Below, piece by piece: positions 45,611 to 57,467 of a stretch of DNA of 64,000 nucleotides. Origin of the DNA: Ridgeia piscesae (Eukaryota; Annelida; Polychaeta; Sabellida; Siboglinidae); contig JAODUO010000066.1 of the NCBI GenBank assembly GCA_025642075.2, positions 249,001-313,000 on the forward strand, given 5' to 3'. The notes under the pieces are model-generated. The model was not told the origin of the DNA. It worked only from the letters and a program-made list of their open reading frames with translations, and searched no databases. How positions within the stretch are numbered: position 1 is the first letter of the stretch; the number at the start of each line of letters is the position of its first letter. Made by a program: the position numbers and the translations under genes.

Positions 45611-45752
45611 CTTGTTCTCTTGCGCTGGCATCCGATAGGCACTTCAACAAAATCTGCTGCCGCGCTGATTTTACGTGCGCGCAAAGCCGCGTACCATTTT
45701 CGTCGTGTCGTTTACTTGGACCTGGGTAGCGTTTTCTGTTTAATGTATATCT
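45611..45752 (-). other. exon-like segment, unidentified protein
   Basis: 142 nt lie between a fair acceptor (CCACCTTACTTAG) and a good donor (AAG|GTAAGAAACG). One frame is open throughout and reads YPGPSKRHDENGTRLCAHVK then SARQQILLKCLSDASAREQ, ending in phase 1. A stop sits just upstream of the acceptor in this frame. The composition is protein-like and CpG-rich. I do not recognise it. It could be an exon of a neighbouring minus-strand gene or an upstream exon of the CACTA element's gene. Confidence 0.4.
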
Positions 45753-46579
45753 CTAAGTAAGGTGGTTCTACAAATTTCATGTTTATAATAATTAATATTA
45801 TAAACATATTCATGGACATTGTGGCATTTTACAAAACAGTTTCTGTCTGTTGAGGTTGCCTGCTAATTATCGCCTATTAACTAATTAATAATGTTTTATT
45901 ACATGACTAGTTAATATATATTTATTCTCATAATCAATGTGGTTATGCACACTGCATAATATGTAATATAAATATCTTCATATTTATGGACTCTGCTGGT
46001 CTTGAATAGAATGTGTTGGTCTGTTACTACTGTGCACTACTTAACTAATATTACCTAATTAATTAGTGCAAAAAATCAATATAGCAAATTTATTACTCCA
46101 TTCAATGCATTTCAAAACACTGCAAACATTATTTTAATAGTTATATAAATAACAAAGTTATGCCATTTTAAAGTCAGTTTTATTCAAATATTTATCAACA
46201 GAAAACACAAACTGAGCTCATTTTACCATTATAAGAGATACACAAATTTCGCGCAATTTTTCCGTCTTTCGGATCTAATAAAGATATCGTAATAAAATTA
46301 ACAAATATGTGATCTGTAACTTATTACCTTTCATTTGAGCCTATTTCCAACATCCTATGATGATTTTGAATTTTTTGTTGAAGTGCCTACATCCGATTTC
46401 GCTAATGATCGTGATATAGTTCATAATTGTACATATATTCACACAATAGGCTAGAATTGCGACGAAACAACTTTCAAACAATTCCATGATATTTCAACGA
46501 ATTTTTTTTCTCTCACTAATACCAGCAGTAGCTGCGCATACGCACTAAGTGCACTGACCGACAGTGCCTGGGTAACCGA
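45753..46579. other. no gene
   Basis: Very AT-rich DNA with no supported feature, ending in a more CpG-rich 60 bp just before the tandem array starts. Confidence 0.5.
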
Positions 46580-46997
46580 GGCTAGCTGCGGAGGCGTGAT
46601 GGAGGATGCATTTTTTGAAAAAGTATTCAAGTATTTATGAAAATGTGTATATGTAAAACCAATAATGAAAGTCTGTTGTGGACTAGGGGTACAAAAGGAG
46701 AAAAAACAGCCTGGTCGGCATAAACAAACTGTTTATCGCCCATTCTATGTGCACGGCGCAGTAACACATGGCATGCACATCTGCACTTGCAACTGGCACA
46801 AATCGGAGCGCTATTTGCGTCTCAAAATGCAATATTTGTGAAAAATGAATATTCCTGGGAATGCTGATTGATCATGGTTAGGGTGAGAGTTTGCGTGAGT
46901 AATCCAATATAGGCAAATACACAGTTATAGGTGGGTCCGAATTCTGCATAAGATAATTCTTTGCAAGAAAACAGACATTTATAATGCCTTATAACGA

Positions 46998-47612
46998 AGT
47001 GTCTACGTGTACGTGAGCCGTATCTTTAGACCCGTGGCCTAACCGTACGTGAGGATGTGCGCGTATCCTGTTTTTAAATTCTGCGCAAGCATGCTGAGTC
47101 CGTCTCGTCGCATCGGTACAGCGGAATTACACAAGGGAGCGATTTTGTTCGACATTGTTAGATTTACTGACTGACTGCGAAAAAATAACACGCACAAAAT
47201 CTCACGTATATTTAGAACTGAGTGCCAAAAGAGCTTCCGTTCGTACGTACATCAATATGCATGCGCGTAAAAAACTCACGTTCTTTTATATTTGTTTGCT
47301 AAAGATACGGCATGCACGCGCGAAAAAAAATCACCTAGACCTACTTTTAGATCTGAGTTCAAAAGATACGGCAATAGAGCTTATGTATATAAACATGCAT
47401 GTGCGGGGAAACTTTTGGAACTGGCAGCTACTAAAGATAAGGCTCACGAATAGAAATCATGCGCATGTGCTTATCGAATGCCGTACCTTAGATAAACGAT
47501 GTTAAAAATACAGCTCACGTAACCGAAAAATAAAAGCATACGCATGCGCAGTATGTATGCCGTACGTTTAGACTGGCGGCCTAAACGTACGGCTCACGTA
47601 CGCGTAGCCACT
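46998..47612. mobile_element. 615-bp MITE with CGTACG-rich inverted termini
   Basis: The left end AGTGTCTACGTGTACGTGAG and the right end (minus strand) AGTGGCTACGCGTACGTGAG match over about 28 bp, continuing GCCGTA. The interior has repeated ATACGGCATGC, CATGCGC and CTCACG motifs and no coding frame. It lies in the part of the first macrosatellite unit where about 235 bp of unit sequence is replaced. A TTATAA lies just outside each end, but the target duplication is not certain. Confidence 0.75.
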
Positions 47613-47709
47613 GCCTACTTATAATGGTCATGGTGTGTATCCGCCATGCCTATTATTATTATACCTACACTGGCTACAGCTACCACCAAAAGCTATGTTT
47701 TCCTATTAC

Positions 47710-48023
47710 CATAGCTTTATGTAGAGACCCGTCCACCCGTCATTTGGACGGGTAAAACGACTATGGAAGGGTAGAAATACGATGAATGGGTTGTTGACTG
47801 GTAAAAAAATGAAGGAGCAAAAAAGGATCTTCCAAAACCATAGATATTGTTAGTTATGGCTTATGCCTTAAAAGTGTGTGAAAATGGTGTCACATGTGTA
47901 TTTGTAGTCCATTTCAGGTCATCAGACAAATTTAAAGGTTTGTAAACTGGTTGAACAGTTAACATCCATGTGTTCACCAAAATATGTTTGACTGGCAATA
48001 ATTGTATCCTTCATCAAGCCCTG
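47710..48023 (+). mobile_element. hAT-type MITE, copy 7, with 8-bp target duplication
   Basis: Termini CATAGCTTTATGTAGAGAC and (minus strand) CAGGGCTTGATGAAGGATA are inverted repeats. It is flanked by CCTATTAC at 47702-47709 and 48024-48031. The other macrosatellite units read TTTTCCTATTACTAAG with a single CCTATTAC, i.e. the empty site. An 8-bp duplication and CAGGG ends indicate the hAT superfamily. Length is 314 bp with no transposase. Confidence 0.93.
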
Positions 48024-51000
48024 CCTATTACTAAGCTTACACGTCTCATTATTTGCAGTCTCCTTCATTGCAATCGTGCAGAATAATCCCGACAGAATTA
48101 CACTTGAAAGACAAACCGTGATTTGAGTTCACACACTTCTAGTGAGTCTGAAAGTCCAAATCACAGTGATAGAACACTGTGATTAGGGGGTGGGGAGAGG
48201 ATTACAGTACTGATGCCTCCATTTGAAAAGATATACCCAAATGGATCAATCACAGCACGGGGGTGACTAATCTATCTTGTTTGGTTTTACTTTAGCTAAT
48301 TAGACACATGGGAAGAGGCCAGGATGAGATACTAATGACACCTTGGCAGAGTGACTACAGGGAATCACCATATATGCCCAGAACACAGCAGCTGCTGTTT
48401 TCAGACTTAATCACTACTCAGTCAGGCAAGTACCACAGTGTATTGAGTACCTAATAATTGCATTGTCTAATACTTTGCAGTTGAACTCATTAAGATATCT
48501 GGCCTTTGAAAAAATCACACTTTAAGGTTATGTATCAAGGATGTTTACAGTTGTTTAATAGGGGAAGTGGAAAACAATCAGCATAACTCTAACTTTAACA
48601 TAACAACAGCCTGATGTGATATTTTAACTCTCAGGCTGCCTGGAAAATTGGGTAATGTGTTCATATATGGCACATAAGAAAGTTTGAGCAGTGTGGAGAT
48701 GTGCAAGATTAAGCATTTTGACGCTGTCACCTGCTTACTGGTGCTCGGTGAAGTAGGGTGCACTTTTTAAATGTGTCTAAAAATAAATGTGTGGATGAAA
48801 TAAAAAGATCTGCACTGTGTTTCAGATAGGACTGCTTGTAATATGTGTTAATTTCAGTTTTTGTTTAATCCAAAATCACCACATCAATTAGTCCCTAGCA
48901 ACAGAAACACTTAGTTGGCGAGGCATGATGGAGGATGCATCTTTTGAAAAGTATTCAAGTATGATTTATGACAATGTGTGCATGTAAAACCAATAATGAG
49001 TGTGTGTTGTGGACTAGGGGTAGAAAAGGTGCACATGTTAAATATGGCAAAGTTAAAGTCTAGTTTAGATGTGGGAACAGACGGAATATCACAGCACACA
49101 GGTTGAGCTACATGTTATATCGAAGGTGAACATTCATGAGAACAAAACTAGATGCATCTCATTTGTGTCATAATATTCTCCGTGTGAATGCCACACCTGG
49201 AACCGCATTCAGTCAATAATCAGATCATTTCTTGCACGAAAACTGGCAATTGTAATAGTCATGTTGTGTATCCAGCATGCCTATTACACCTACGGCTATG
49301 ACTGAAAGTGGTGTTTTCCTATTACTAAGGTTACTCGTCTCATTATTTTGCAGTCTCCTTCATTGTAATCGTGCAGAATAATTCTGGCTGAATTACAGTT
49401 GGAAGAGTCAAACGGTGATTTTAGTTCACAGACTTCAAGTGATTTTCAAAGTCCAAATCACAGTGACAGAACACTGGTGTGATAAAGTGGGTGGGGAGAG
49501 GATTACAGTAATGTAGCCTCCATTTGAAAATATATACCCAAAATGGACCAATCACAGTACAGTTGTGTGACTAATCTATCTTTTTTTACTTTAGCTAATA
49601 TTTGGACACATGGGAAGAGGCCAGGATAAGATACTAATGACACCTTGGCAGAGTGACTACAGGGAATCACCCCATAGGCCCAGAACACAGCAGGTGCTGT
49701 TTTTCTACTTGACCACTACTCAGTCAGGCAAGTGCCACAGTGTATTGAGTGCCTGCTAATTGCATTGTGTAATACATTGCAATTGAACTCATGAAGACAT
49801 CTGGCCTTTGAAGAATTCACACTTTAAGGTCATGTATCAGGTAAGTTGACAGTTGTTTAAAGTTAATAGAGAAAAGGGAAAACAGTCAGCATAACTCTAC
49901 TTCAACATCACAAGAGCCTATGTGTGATATTTTTACAACAAACATAGTGGGCTCTCTGGAAAATTGGGTAATGTGTTCATATATGGTGCACAAAAGAGTT
50001 TGGGCAGTGTGGAGATGTGCAAGATTAGGCATTTTGAAACTGTCACCTGCTTACTGTTATGGTGCTCTGTGAAGTAGGGTGCACTTTTTAAATGTGTCTA
50101 AAATAAACGTATTGATTAAATTTAAACAAGTGCATGTAAAATATGTTAATTTCAGGGTTTTTCTCCAAAATCACCATGTCTATTTGTCCCTAGCAACAGA
50201 AACACTTAGTTGGTGAGGCAGGATGGAGGATGCAATTTTTTTTAAAGTATTCAAGTATAATTGATGACAATGTGTGCAAATAAAACCAATAATGAATGTG
50301 TGTTGTGGACTAGGGGTAGAAAAGGTACAAATGTCAAATACGGCATAGATAAATTCAAGTTTAGATGTGGGAACAGACGGAATATCACAGCACACAGGTC
50401 AGCTACATGTTATATCGATGGTGAACAATCATGAGAGCAAAACTAGGTGCATCTCATTTGTGTCATAATAGTCTTCGTGAGAATACCACACCTGGAACCG
50501 CTTTCGGTCAATAATCAGATCATTTCTTGCACGAAAACTGGCAATTGTAATGGTCATGGTGTGTATCCGGCATGCATATTACACCTACAGCTACAACTGA
50601 AAGCAACATTTTCCTATTACTAAGCTTACTCATCTCATTATTTGCAGTTTCCTACTTTATGATTGTGCAGAATAATCCCAGCAGAATTACAGTTGGAAGA
50701 GACAAACCGTGATTTGAGTTCACACACTTCTAGTGAGTCTGAAAGTCCAAATCACAGTGACAGAACACTGGTGTGATAAGTGGGGTGGGGAGAAGATTAC
50801 AGTAATGAGGCCTCCATTTGAAAAGATATACCAAAAATGGACCAATCACAGTACAGCAGGCAGACTAATCTATCGTTTTTGTTTACTTTAGCTATTTAGA
50901 CACACAGGAAGAGGCCAGTATGAGAAGATACTACCTGGTAATGACACCTTGACAGAGTGACTACCCAGGGTACATGGAATCACCCCATAGGCCCAGAACA

Positions 51001-53366
51001 CAGCAGGTGCTGTTTTTCTACTTGACCACTACTCAGTCAGGCAAGTGCCACAGTGTATTGTGTGCCTACTAATTGCATTGTGTAATACTTTGCAATTGAA
51101 CTCATGAAGACATCTAGCCTTTGAAGAATTCACACTTTAAGGTAATGTATTATGTATGTTTAAAGGAGAAAACAATTAGCATAGTTCTAACTTCAACATA
51201 ACGACAGCCTATTTGTGATATTTTTACAAGAAACAAATTGGGCTCTTCGGAAAATTGGGCAATATGTTCATATATGACACACAAGAAAGTTTGGGCAGTG
51301 TGGAGATGTGCAAGATTAGGCATTTTGAAACTGTCATCTGTTTACTGGTGTAGTGCTCTGTGAAGTAGGGTGCACTTTATAAATGTGTCTAAAAATAAAT
51401 GTGTGGATGAAATAAAAAAATCTGCGCTGTGTTTCAAATAGGAGTGCCTGTAAAATAATTATGTTAATTTCAGGTTTGTTCTCCAAAATCACCATGTCTA
51501 TTTGTCCCTAGTAACAGAAATACGTTTAGTTGGTGAGGTAGGATGGAGGATGCATCTTTCGTATAATTGATGACAATGTGTGCAAGTAAAACCAACAATG
51601 AAAGTGTGTTGTGGACTAGGGGTACAAAAGGTGCAATTGCCAAATACGACGTAGATAAAGTCCAGTTTAGATGTGGGAACAGACGGAATATCACAGCACA
51701 CAGGTTCAGCTACATGCTATATCGAAGGTGAACATTCATGAGAGCAAAACTAAATGCATCTCATTTGAGTCTCTGTGTGAATGCTGCACCTGGAACCATA
51801 TTCAGTCAATAATCAGATCATTTCTTGCACGAAAACTGGCAATTGTAATTGTCATGGTGTGTATCCGGCATGCCTATTACACCTACGGCTATGACTGAAA
51901 GTGGTGTTTCCTATTACTAAGCTAAAGTCCAAATGACAGTGACAGAACACTGGTGTGATAGTGGGGTGGGGGAGAGGATTACAGTAATGTAGCCTCCATT
52001 TGAAAAGCCTCCCCCAAAATGGACCAATCACAGTACAGCTGTGTGACAAGTCTATCATTTTTGTTTACTTTAGCTAATTAGACACATGGGAAGAGGCCAG
52101 GATAAGATACTAATGACACCTTGGCAGAGTGACTACAGGGAATCACCCCATAGGCCCAGAACACAGCAGGTGCTGTTTTTCTACTTGACCACTACTCAGT
52201 CAGGCAAGTGCCACAGTGTATTGAGTGCCTACTAATTGCATTGTGTAATACATTGCAATTGAACTGATTAAGACATATGGCCTTTGAAGAATTCACACTT
52301 TTAGGTCATATAACATGTATGTTTACAATTGGTTAATAGGCAAAAGGGAAACCAATCAGCATAGCTCTAACTCCAACATAACAACAGCCTGTATATGATA
52401 TTTGTACAACACACATATTTGGCTCTCTGGAAAATTGGGTAATGTGTTCATATATGGCACAGAGACAAGTTCGGGCAGTGTGGAGATGTGCAAGATTAGG
52501 CATTTTGAAACTGTCACCTGCTTACTGTTGTGGTGTTTGGTTAAGTAAGGTGCTCTTTTTAAATGGGTCTAAAAATAAATGTGTGGATAAAATTATCAAA
52601 AAATTCTGCACAGTGTTTCACATAGGAGTGCATCTAAAATATGTTAATTTCAGGTTTTTTCTCCAAAATCACCATGTCTATTTGTCCCTAGCAACAGAAA
52701 CACTTAGTTGGCGAGGCATGATGGAGGATGCATTTTTTGAAAGGTATTCAAGTATAATTGATGACAATGTGTACAAGTAAAACCAATAATGAGTGTGTGT
52801 TGTGGTCTAGGGGTAGAAAAGGTGCACATGTCAAATAGTGCGTAGTTAAAGTCAAGTTTAGATGTGGGAACAGACGGAATTTCACTGCACACAGGTTGAG
52901 CTACATGTTATATTGGAGATGCATCTCATTTCTGACCTAATAGTCTCTATGTGAATGCCACATCTGGAACCGCATTCGTTCAATAATCAGATCATTTCTT
53001 GCAAGAAAACTGGCAATTGTAATGGTCATGGTGTGTCCGGCATGTCTATTATACCTACAGCTACGACTGAAAGCAATGTTTTTGTATTACTAAGCTTACT
53101 TGTCTCATTATTTGCAGTTACCTTCATTGTAATCATGCAGAATAATTCCGCTAGAATTACAGTTGAAAGAGACAAAGCGTGATTTGTGTTCACAGACTTC
53201 TAGTGAGTCTGAAAGTCCAAATCACGTTAGTGTGATTAGTGGTGGGGGGGGGGTGATTACAGTAATGAAGACTTCAATTTGAAAATATATACCTAAAATG
53301 GACCAATCACAGAACAGCAGAGTTTGTCTGAAAGTCCAAGTAACAGTGACAGAACACTGGTGTGAT

Positions 53367-53437
53367 CTCCCCTCCGCCTCCCCTCCCCTCCCCTCCCCTC
53401 CCCTCCCCTCCCCTCCCCCTCCCCTCCTCCCCTCCTC
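53367..53437. repeat. CCCCT pentanucleotide microsatellite
   Basis: A run of (CCCCT)n with one shift near its end, directly at the truncated end of the last macrosatellite unit. Confidence 0.97.
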
Positions 53438-53439
53438 CT

Positions 53440-54544
53440 TTTTGGTCTTTAAATTAATCATTTTAGCACTGCGTCTGTCCACTCAATATACGGCTCGAGT
53501 TCTCCTGTCCAGTTGTTACACTAATGTTTTAGCGCCCAACATCCAAGGTAATACTTGCTCTGGTAAAGTCTGGTATAATTGTAAATATTTGTCGCGAGCC
53601 GTGTGTTTGAGCAGCACAAAACTGACTGGTCGTGAAATGTCGGCCCGCCACTCGGCGAAGCTGTAATGACGAGTTGACTTGGTGCACGAGTTGACTTGAG
53701 GTATATTAAAGCCACGGCGCTGATTCTCTCGCACAATGGCTCATGAGTATAACAAAACCGCGCCATTGTAGATCACTGGAACGCGAGCCGCGTAAACAAT
53801 GTAATGATTATGAAGCGTGACGGCCTTCCCGCTCCACTATAGTCACGGCGGCCAGAGTAAGCGTGTTCTCCCATGTATTTTATGTGCATGCGAATATATG
53901 CGCAATTGTTTGGTTTAACATGACTTTATAGGTCAGTTAGAAGTTAATATTGGACTATGTGCTGAGAGAGGATTATGTATCTGGATCGGAAGAACACTAT
54001 TGTTTTGTCTTTTATGAACTTGTTTTTGGCGCAGGTATACATATAACTGCACTTGGCGAGTCTTTGCTAGCAGCGCCGTGTGTATCTTGGCGCAAGAATA
54101 CACTAACAGGTGACTATGTTAAATATTTTTGAATTACGTTAAACTGCGGTTCGTGAACTCGTAATATGTTATAAAGTATAAGCTAAAGTTTCTAAGTCAC
54201 TACGAGACAAGGACATTGGATGTGGTTGATTTATACCTGTCAGTGACAAGGCGGACGAGCACGAGTGAACAGGTCTGTTGTCAAGAAGCCGCTGTAGCAA
54301 CCGTGTGCTTTTTGGCGGCTCTGCTAACGAATGGTTACGGATCAAAAGGTTTTGGGGGAATATATTTGTTTTCTTTGAAGTATAAAGTCAACAAGTACGT
54401 CGAAGACACATATAAGATAAGGTCGTTGGAGTTGTGAACGTTGTGGAAGGATTTCCTTGGCGTAGGTAAGTGTTATTTGACTATATTTATAGGTATGATG
54501 AAACCCGAGCGAAGCAATCTTCAGAACGCATAGCTCCATTGTTA
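53440..54544. other. no recognised gene; CpG-rich patch
   Basis: CpG is raised at about 53590-53860 (for example CGCGAGCCGTG and GAACGCGAGCCGCG). Short open frames on both strands have no recognisable domain. A promoter of an unseen gene is possible but unsupported. Confidence 0.4.
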
Positions 54545-54850
54545 GTGGTTCTTAGTTCTTAGGTGGTTTCCTCCAAACAGCCCAAACTTGGGCTAACGCA
54601 GGAGTTGTCCTTCTCTAGAATTAGTGAGTCCACTACAGGTTACACATTTACCCCTGTGTGGGAAATTTTACTTCTCCTGGCATAGACACCAGATAGAAGG
54701 GACCACCGGGTTTTAGTGTCTCTTCTGAAAGACACAGGCAAATGTGGGGTTAAACAAACTGCCCAAGTTTCGAAACGGCGGTAGGTGAGATTGAACCACC
54801 GTCCCCTCGATTGACAGTCGGGCGCTCTACCGCGCGACCACCGCTCCCCA
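54545..54850 (-). mobile_element. tRNA-derived SINE, second family
   Basis: The minus strand begins GGGGAGCGGTGGTCGCGCGG then TAGAGCGCCCGACTGTCAAT (A box region), then B box GGTGGTTCAATCTCACC, then a body ending near GGAGGAAACCACC. It is GC-rich and distinct from the SINE at 7640 and 11195. A scrap resembling its 3' body is at about 28360-28440. Confidence 0.8.
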
Positions 54851-54879
54851 CCATTATTTTAAAGAGTGCTGTTGCATTC

Positions 54880-55350
54880 TAACCATCCATTGGAGTGACT
54901 TCGTCACCAACACGGAGGACCTTGAAATGGCTCCGTTTACCAGCATCAGGCCATGCTCCTCAAAACATAGCTTCGCTGGGCAGGACATGTCTCCAGGATG
55001 GAAAACCATCGCCTACCAAAGGGTATGCTATATGGAGAACTGTCCACTGTTCATCATGACAGAGGGGCACCCCGGAAAAGATACAAAGACACTTTGAAAA
55101 GTCCCTCGCCACTTACAACATCGATCACCGCCAGTGGACAATACAAGACCTCAATCGCATGAACCGGCGACGCACAGTCTACCATTGCTCTAGGCCACCA
55201 CTTCCCTTGAAACCACACGAAGGGCCAACACGGGACACAAAAGTAAAAGGCGGAAAAACCAGGACCCTTCTGAAACCACCATTGAACAAACCGTGCAGCC
55301 AGCCAGCCACTGTGGAAAGATTTGCCTATTTCGGATAGGTTTCATCAGCT
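54880..55350 (+). pseudogene. LINE 3' end, zinc-knuckle family, copy 2
   Basis: Broken frames read LRWAGHVSRMENHRLPKGML, YGELSTVHHDRGAPRKRYKD and a closing CGKICLFRIGFIS knuckle. This is the same layout as 30780-31796, but sequence identity is low, so it is a related subfamily. 5'-truncated. Confidence 0.78.
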
Positions 55351-55359
55351 ATCAGCGTG

Positions 55360-55779
55360 ATTGGCCTTCACCAGACGAAGACTTCCTCCTTCATGAATCT
55401 TTGTGCCCGAACAGAGCCATGTGATGGTGATGCTAAATTTGGTTTTGTCTTCATCCTTATCCTGATTTCTGTTACACACCGTTCAATGCACTCAACAGCC
55501 GCGTCAGTGTCCTCTTGACGGGGTTTCACTGTGATGTAAATTTGCGTGTCGTCGGCATAAAAATGTGACATCAATTTCTTGTTCCGAATTATTTTCGATA
55601 ATGGTGCTGCATCAATAGAGAACAACTGCGGATCCAGTTCAGAACATTGAGGGACCCCACACGTAAGAGGGCAAGCAGGTGACGTATAACCATTAATGTG
55701 GACAAATTGAACTCTGTCACGCAAATACGTCTTAATTAACCTCTACATACCAGTCTAGTGCAGTTTGGACCACTCCAAC
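55360..55779 (-). pseudogene. LINE family E, 3' portion (split by a CR1 insertion)
   Basis: The minus strand reads [10 protein letters not shown], then SYL-like LIKTYLRDRVQFVHINGYTS, then CGVPQCSELDPQLFSIDAAP and a catalytic SHFYADDTQIYI box. It is one half of an element whose other half is 56821-56965. Frame breaks and stops show it is dead. Sequence after the YADD box ends near 55360. Confidence 0.85.
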
Positions 55780-56820
55780 GTAGAAAAACTGGATAGAAAA
55801 TGGCTTATTGATAGAAGACAAAGAGTAGTAGTTGATGGGGAGGTTTCAAACTGGAAATCGGTTTTAAGTGGAGTACCGCAGGGATCAGTATTGGGACCTA
55901 TTTTATTCTTAATATATATCAATTATTTGGATGATGATATAACAAGCATGGTGTTGAAGTTTGCGGAGGATACACATTTTTAAAGAAAAATTATAAATGA
56001 TCCAGATAGGCAGCAATTACAAGATGATCTGAATAAGTTGACTGAATGGTCTGAGAAGTGGCAAATGCTGTTTAATTATGGGAAGTGTAAGTGCCTCCAC
56101 TCAGGACATGGGAATGAAGACGCACAATATACAATGGGTGATACTGTACTAAATACTACCGTAAAGGAAAAGGACTTAGGGGTAACTATTAGTGCTGATA
56201 TAAAGGTATCAGAGCAGTGTGGAATTGCAGCAGCGAAGGGAAACCAAATTCTTGGATTAATTAGGCGAATACAAGGAAAAAGAACCAATAATACCGCTGT
56301 ACAAAACAATAGTTAGGCCGCATTTAAAATATTGCATACAGGCATGGAGGCCATATCGCAAGAAGGATATTGATATATTAGACAGAGTACAAAGGAGAGC
56401 AACCAAAATGATACAAAAACTCAGGAATATTAGTTATGAAATGCATGTAAAAGAATGTGGATTAACAACACTAGAAACCAAGAGACTGAGAGGAGATCAG
56501 ATAGAAGTGTTTAAACTATTGAATGGGTATGAAACTATTGACATAAATATTTTATTTTCGGTTAAGGAAGAGAGAAGAACTAGAGAACATGGAATTACAT
56601 TAGCAAAGAAGCATTTCATTTTCACAAAGAGCAGCAAATGATTATCGGCTGATTGTGTAGGTGCTAGTAGTGTTAATACGTTTAAAAATAAAATCGACGT
56701 ATATCTAAGAAGGGCGGGGTACATTTAGATAGATAGGTTGGACTCTCGATAAGCCAAAGGGCTTCCTTGTCCACCTGCCATCAATTGATTCTCTAGGTGG
56801 CAATCTTGTTAAATCTTGTT
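55780..56820 (+). pseudogene. CR1-type LINE, 5'-truncated copy inserted in LINE E
   Basis: It is over 90 percent identical by eye to 62470-63531. It reads [38 protein letters not shown] and a damaged FAEDT box. Next come GKCKCLHSGHGNEDAQYTMG and ISADIKVSEQCGIAAAKGNQ. Several frameshifts follow. The 3' end GGTGGCAATCTTGTT plus a second AAATCTTGTT is the typical short CR1 tail repeat. Flanked on both sides by AAC and then by the two halves of LINE E. Confidence 0.9.
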
Positions 56821-56965
56821 AACATCATGTGACAGTCTATGTAACATCACATTGTGGTCGACAGTAGCAAATGCAGCCGACGAGTCAAGAAGCAACATAA
56901 TGAGAATGTTATGATTGTCCACTGCACGCAGGATGTCATTCTGTACCCAGATACGACTCGTACAA
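56821..56965 (-). pseudogene. LINE family E, 5' portion (split by the CR1 insertion)
   Basis: The minus strand reads RIWVQNDILRAVDNHNILIM, LLLDSSAAFATVDHNVMLHR and LSHDV, the block just before GVVQTALDW at 55779. In the first Asp box FD has become FA. The upstream part is interrupted by the foldback element at 56992. Confidence 0.85.
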
Positions 56966-56991
56966 AGGGTTGTGGTGCAGCGCTGGGTAGC

Positions 56992-57467
56992 GGTGTAGCG
57001 CTTACATTTTTCGGGCGTTATATAAACGTTCCGATTGACGTTTCTGCGAATGCGCGATAAATGTAAAATCACCGAAGTGCAGCGAAAGGACAAACCATTT
57101 ATGGTATAAATACTACGGGTTGTTCGTTAGGATGTAAATAACATCTCAGCAAAGTTATTTGTCGCAAATTAACACGAGGCAAACACGTTTTGAAGCATGT
57201 TTTGATAACAAGCGTAAATCACGTGACTATAGTGCGCCATAATCCGTGACAGTGATTTAAATAAACGTAATATTTTCTTGTATTGGACGACATTTTAAGC
57301 AACTCTTCACAGTAATCACCACAGAAGAGTTAACCAACAGCCCGTGGCATTTATACCAATAATGCCTTGTCGTTTCGCTGTACATTGATGATATTACATT
57401 TATCGCGCATGCGCAAAAACGTCAATTGGAAAGTTTATAACGACCGGAAAAAATGTAAGCGCGACAG
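56992..57467. mobile_element. foldback/MITE with ~120-bp inverted termini
   Basis: 56992-57112 and 57342-57467 are inverted copies. Both read, outward to inward, GCGCTTACATTTTT, CGTTATA, TTGACGTTT, GCGCGATAAATGTAA and CAGCGAAA. The interior is about 230 bp. Two spurious frames (MSFRCT...) in opposite directions are simply the two arms. No transposase. Confidence 0.9.

Larger units (their letters stand above)
46580..53340 (+). repeat. macrosatellite: five copies of a ~1.3 kb unit
   Basis: The landmark GAGGATGCA starts at 46602, 48931, 50226, 51546 and 52724, so clean spacings are 1295, 1320 and 1178 bp. The first spacing (2329) is enlarged by two insertions. Each unit contains, in order, ACCAATAATGA(A/G)TGTGTG, TTAGATGTGGGAACAGACGG, AATCAGATCATTTCTTGC, CCTATTACTAAG, GACAGAACACTGGTGTGAT, CACTACTCAGTCAGGCAAGT, GAAAATTGGG(T/C)AAT and TCCAAAATCACCATGTCTA. 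The fifth is cut after about 600 bp at the CCCCT array. A minus-strand frame (CDIPSVPTSKLDF...) recurs in four copies but drifts and has no conserved start or end, so it is not a gene. Confidence 0.95.

Noticed and set aside
48911..52892. Recurring minus-strand frame (CDIPSVPTSKLDF...) in four places
   Set aside because: It is a part of the 1.3 kb tandem unit. The frame drifts, has different ends in each copy and shows no splice or start conservation.
54760..54846. Possible tRNA gene with GC-rich head
   Set aside because: It continues into a ~300-bp SINE body and lacks a 3' acceptor stem match.
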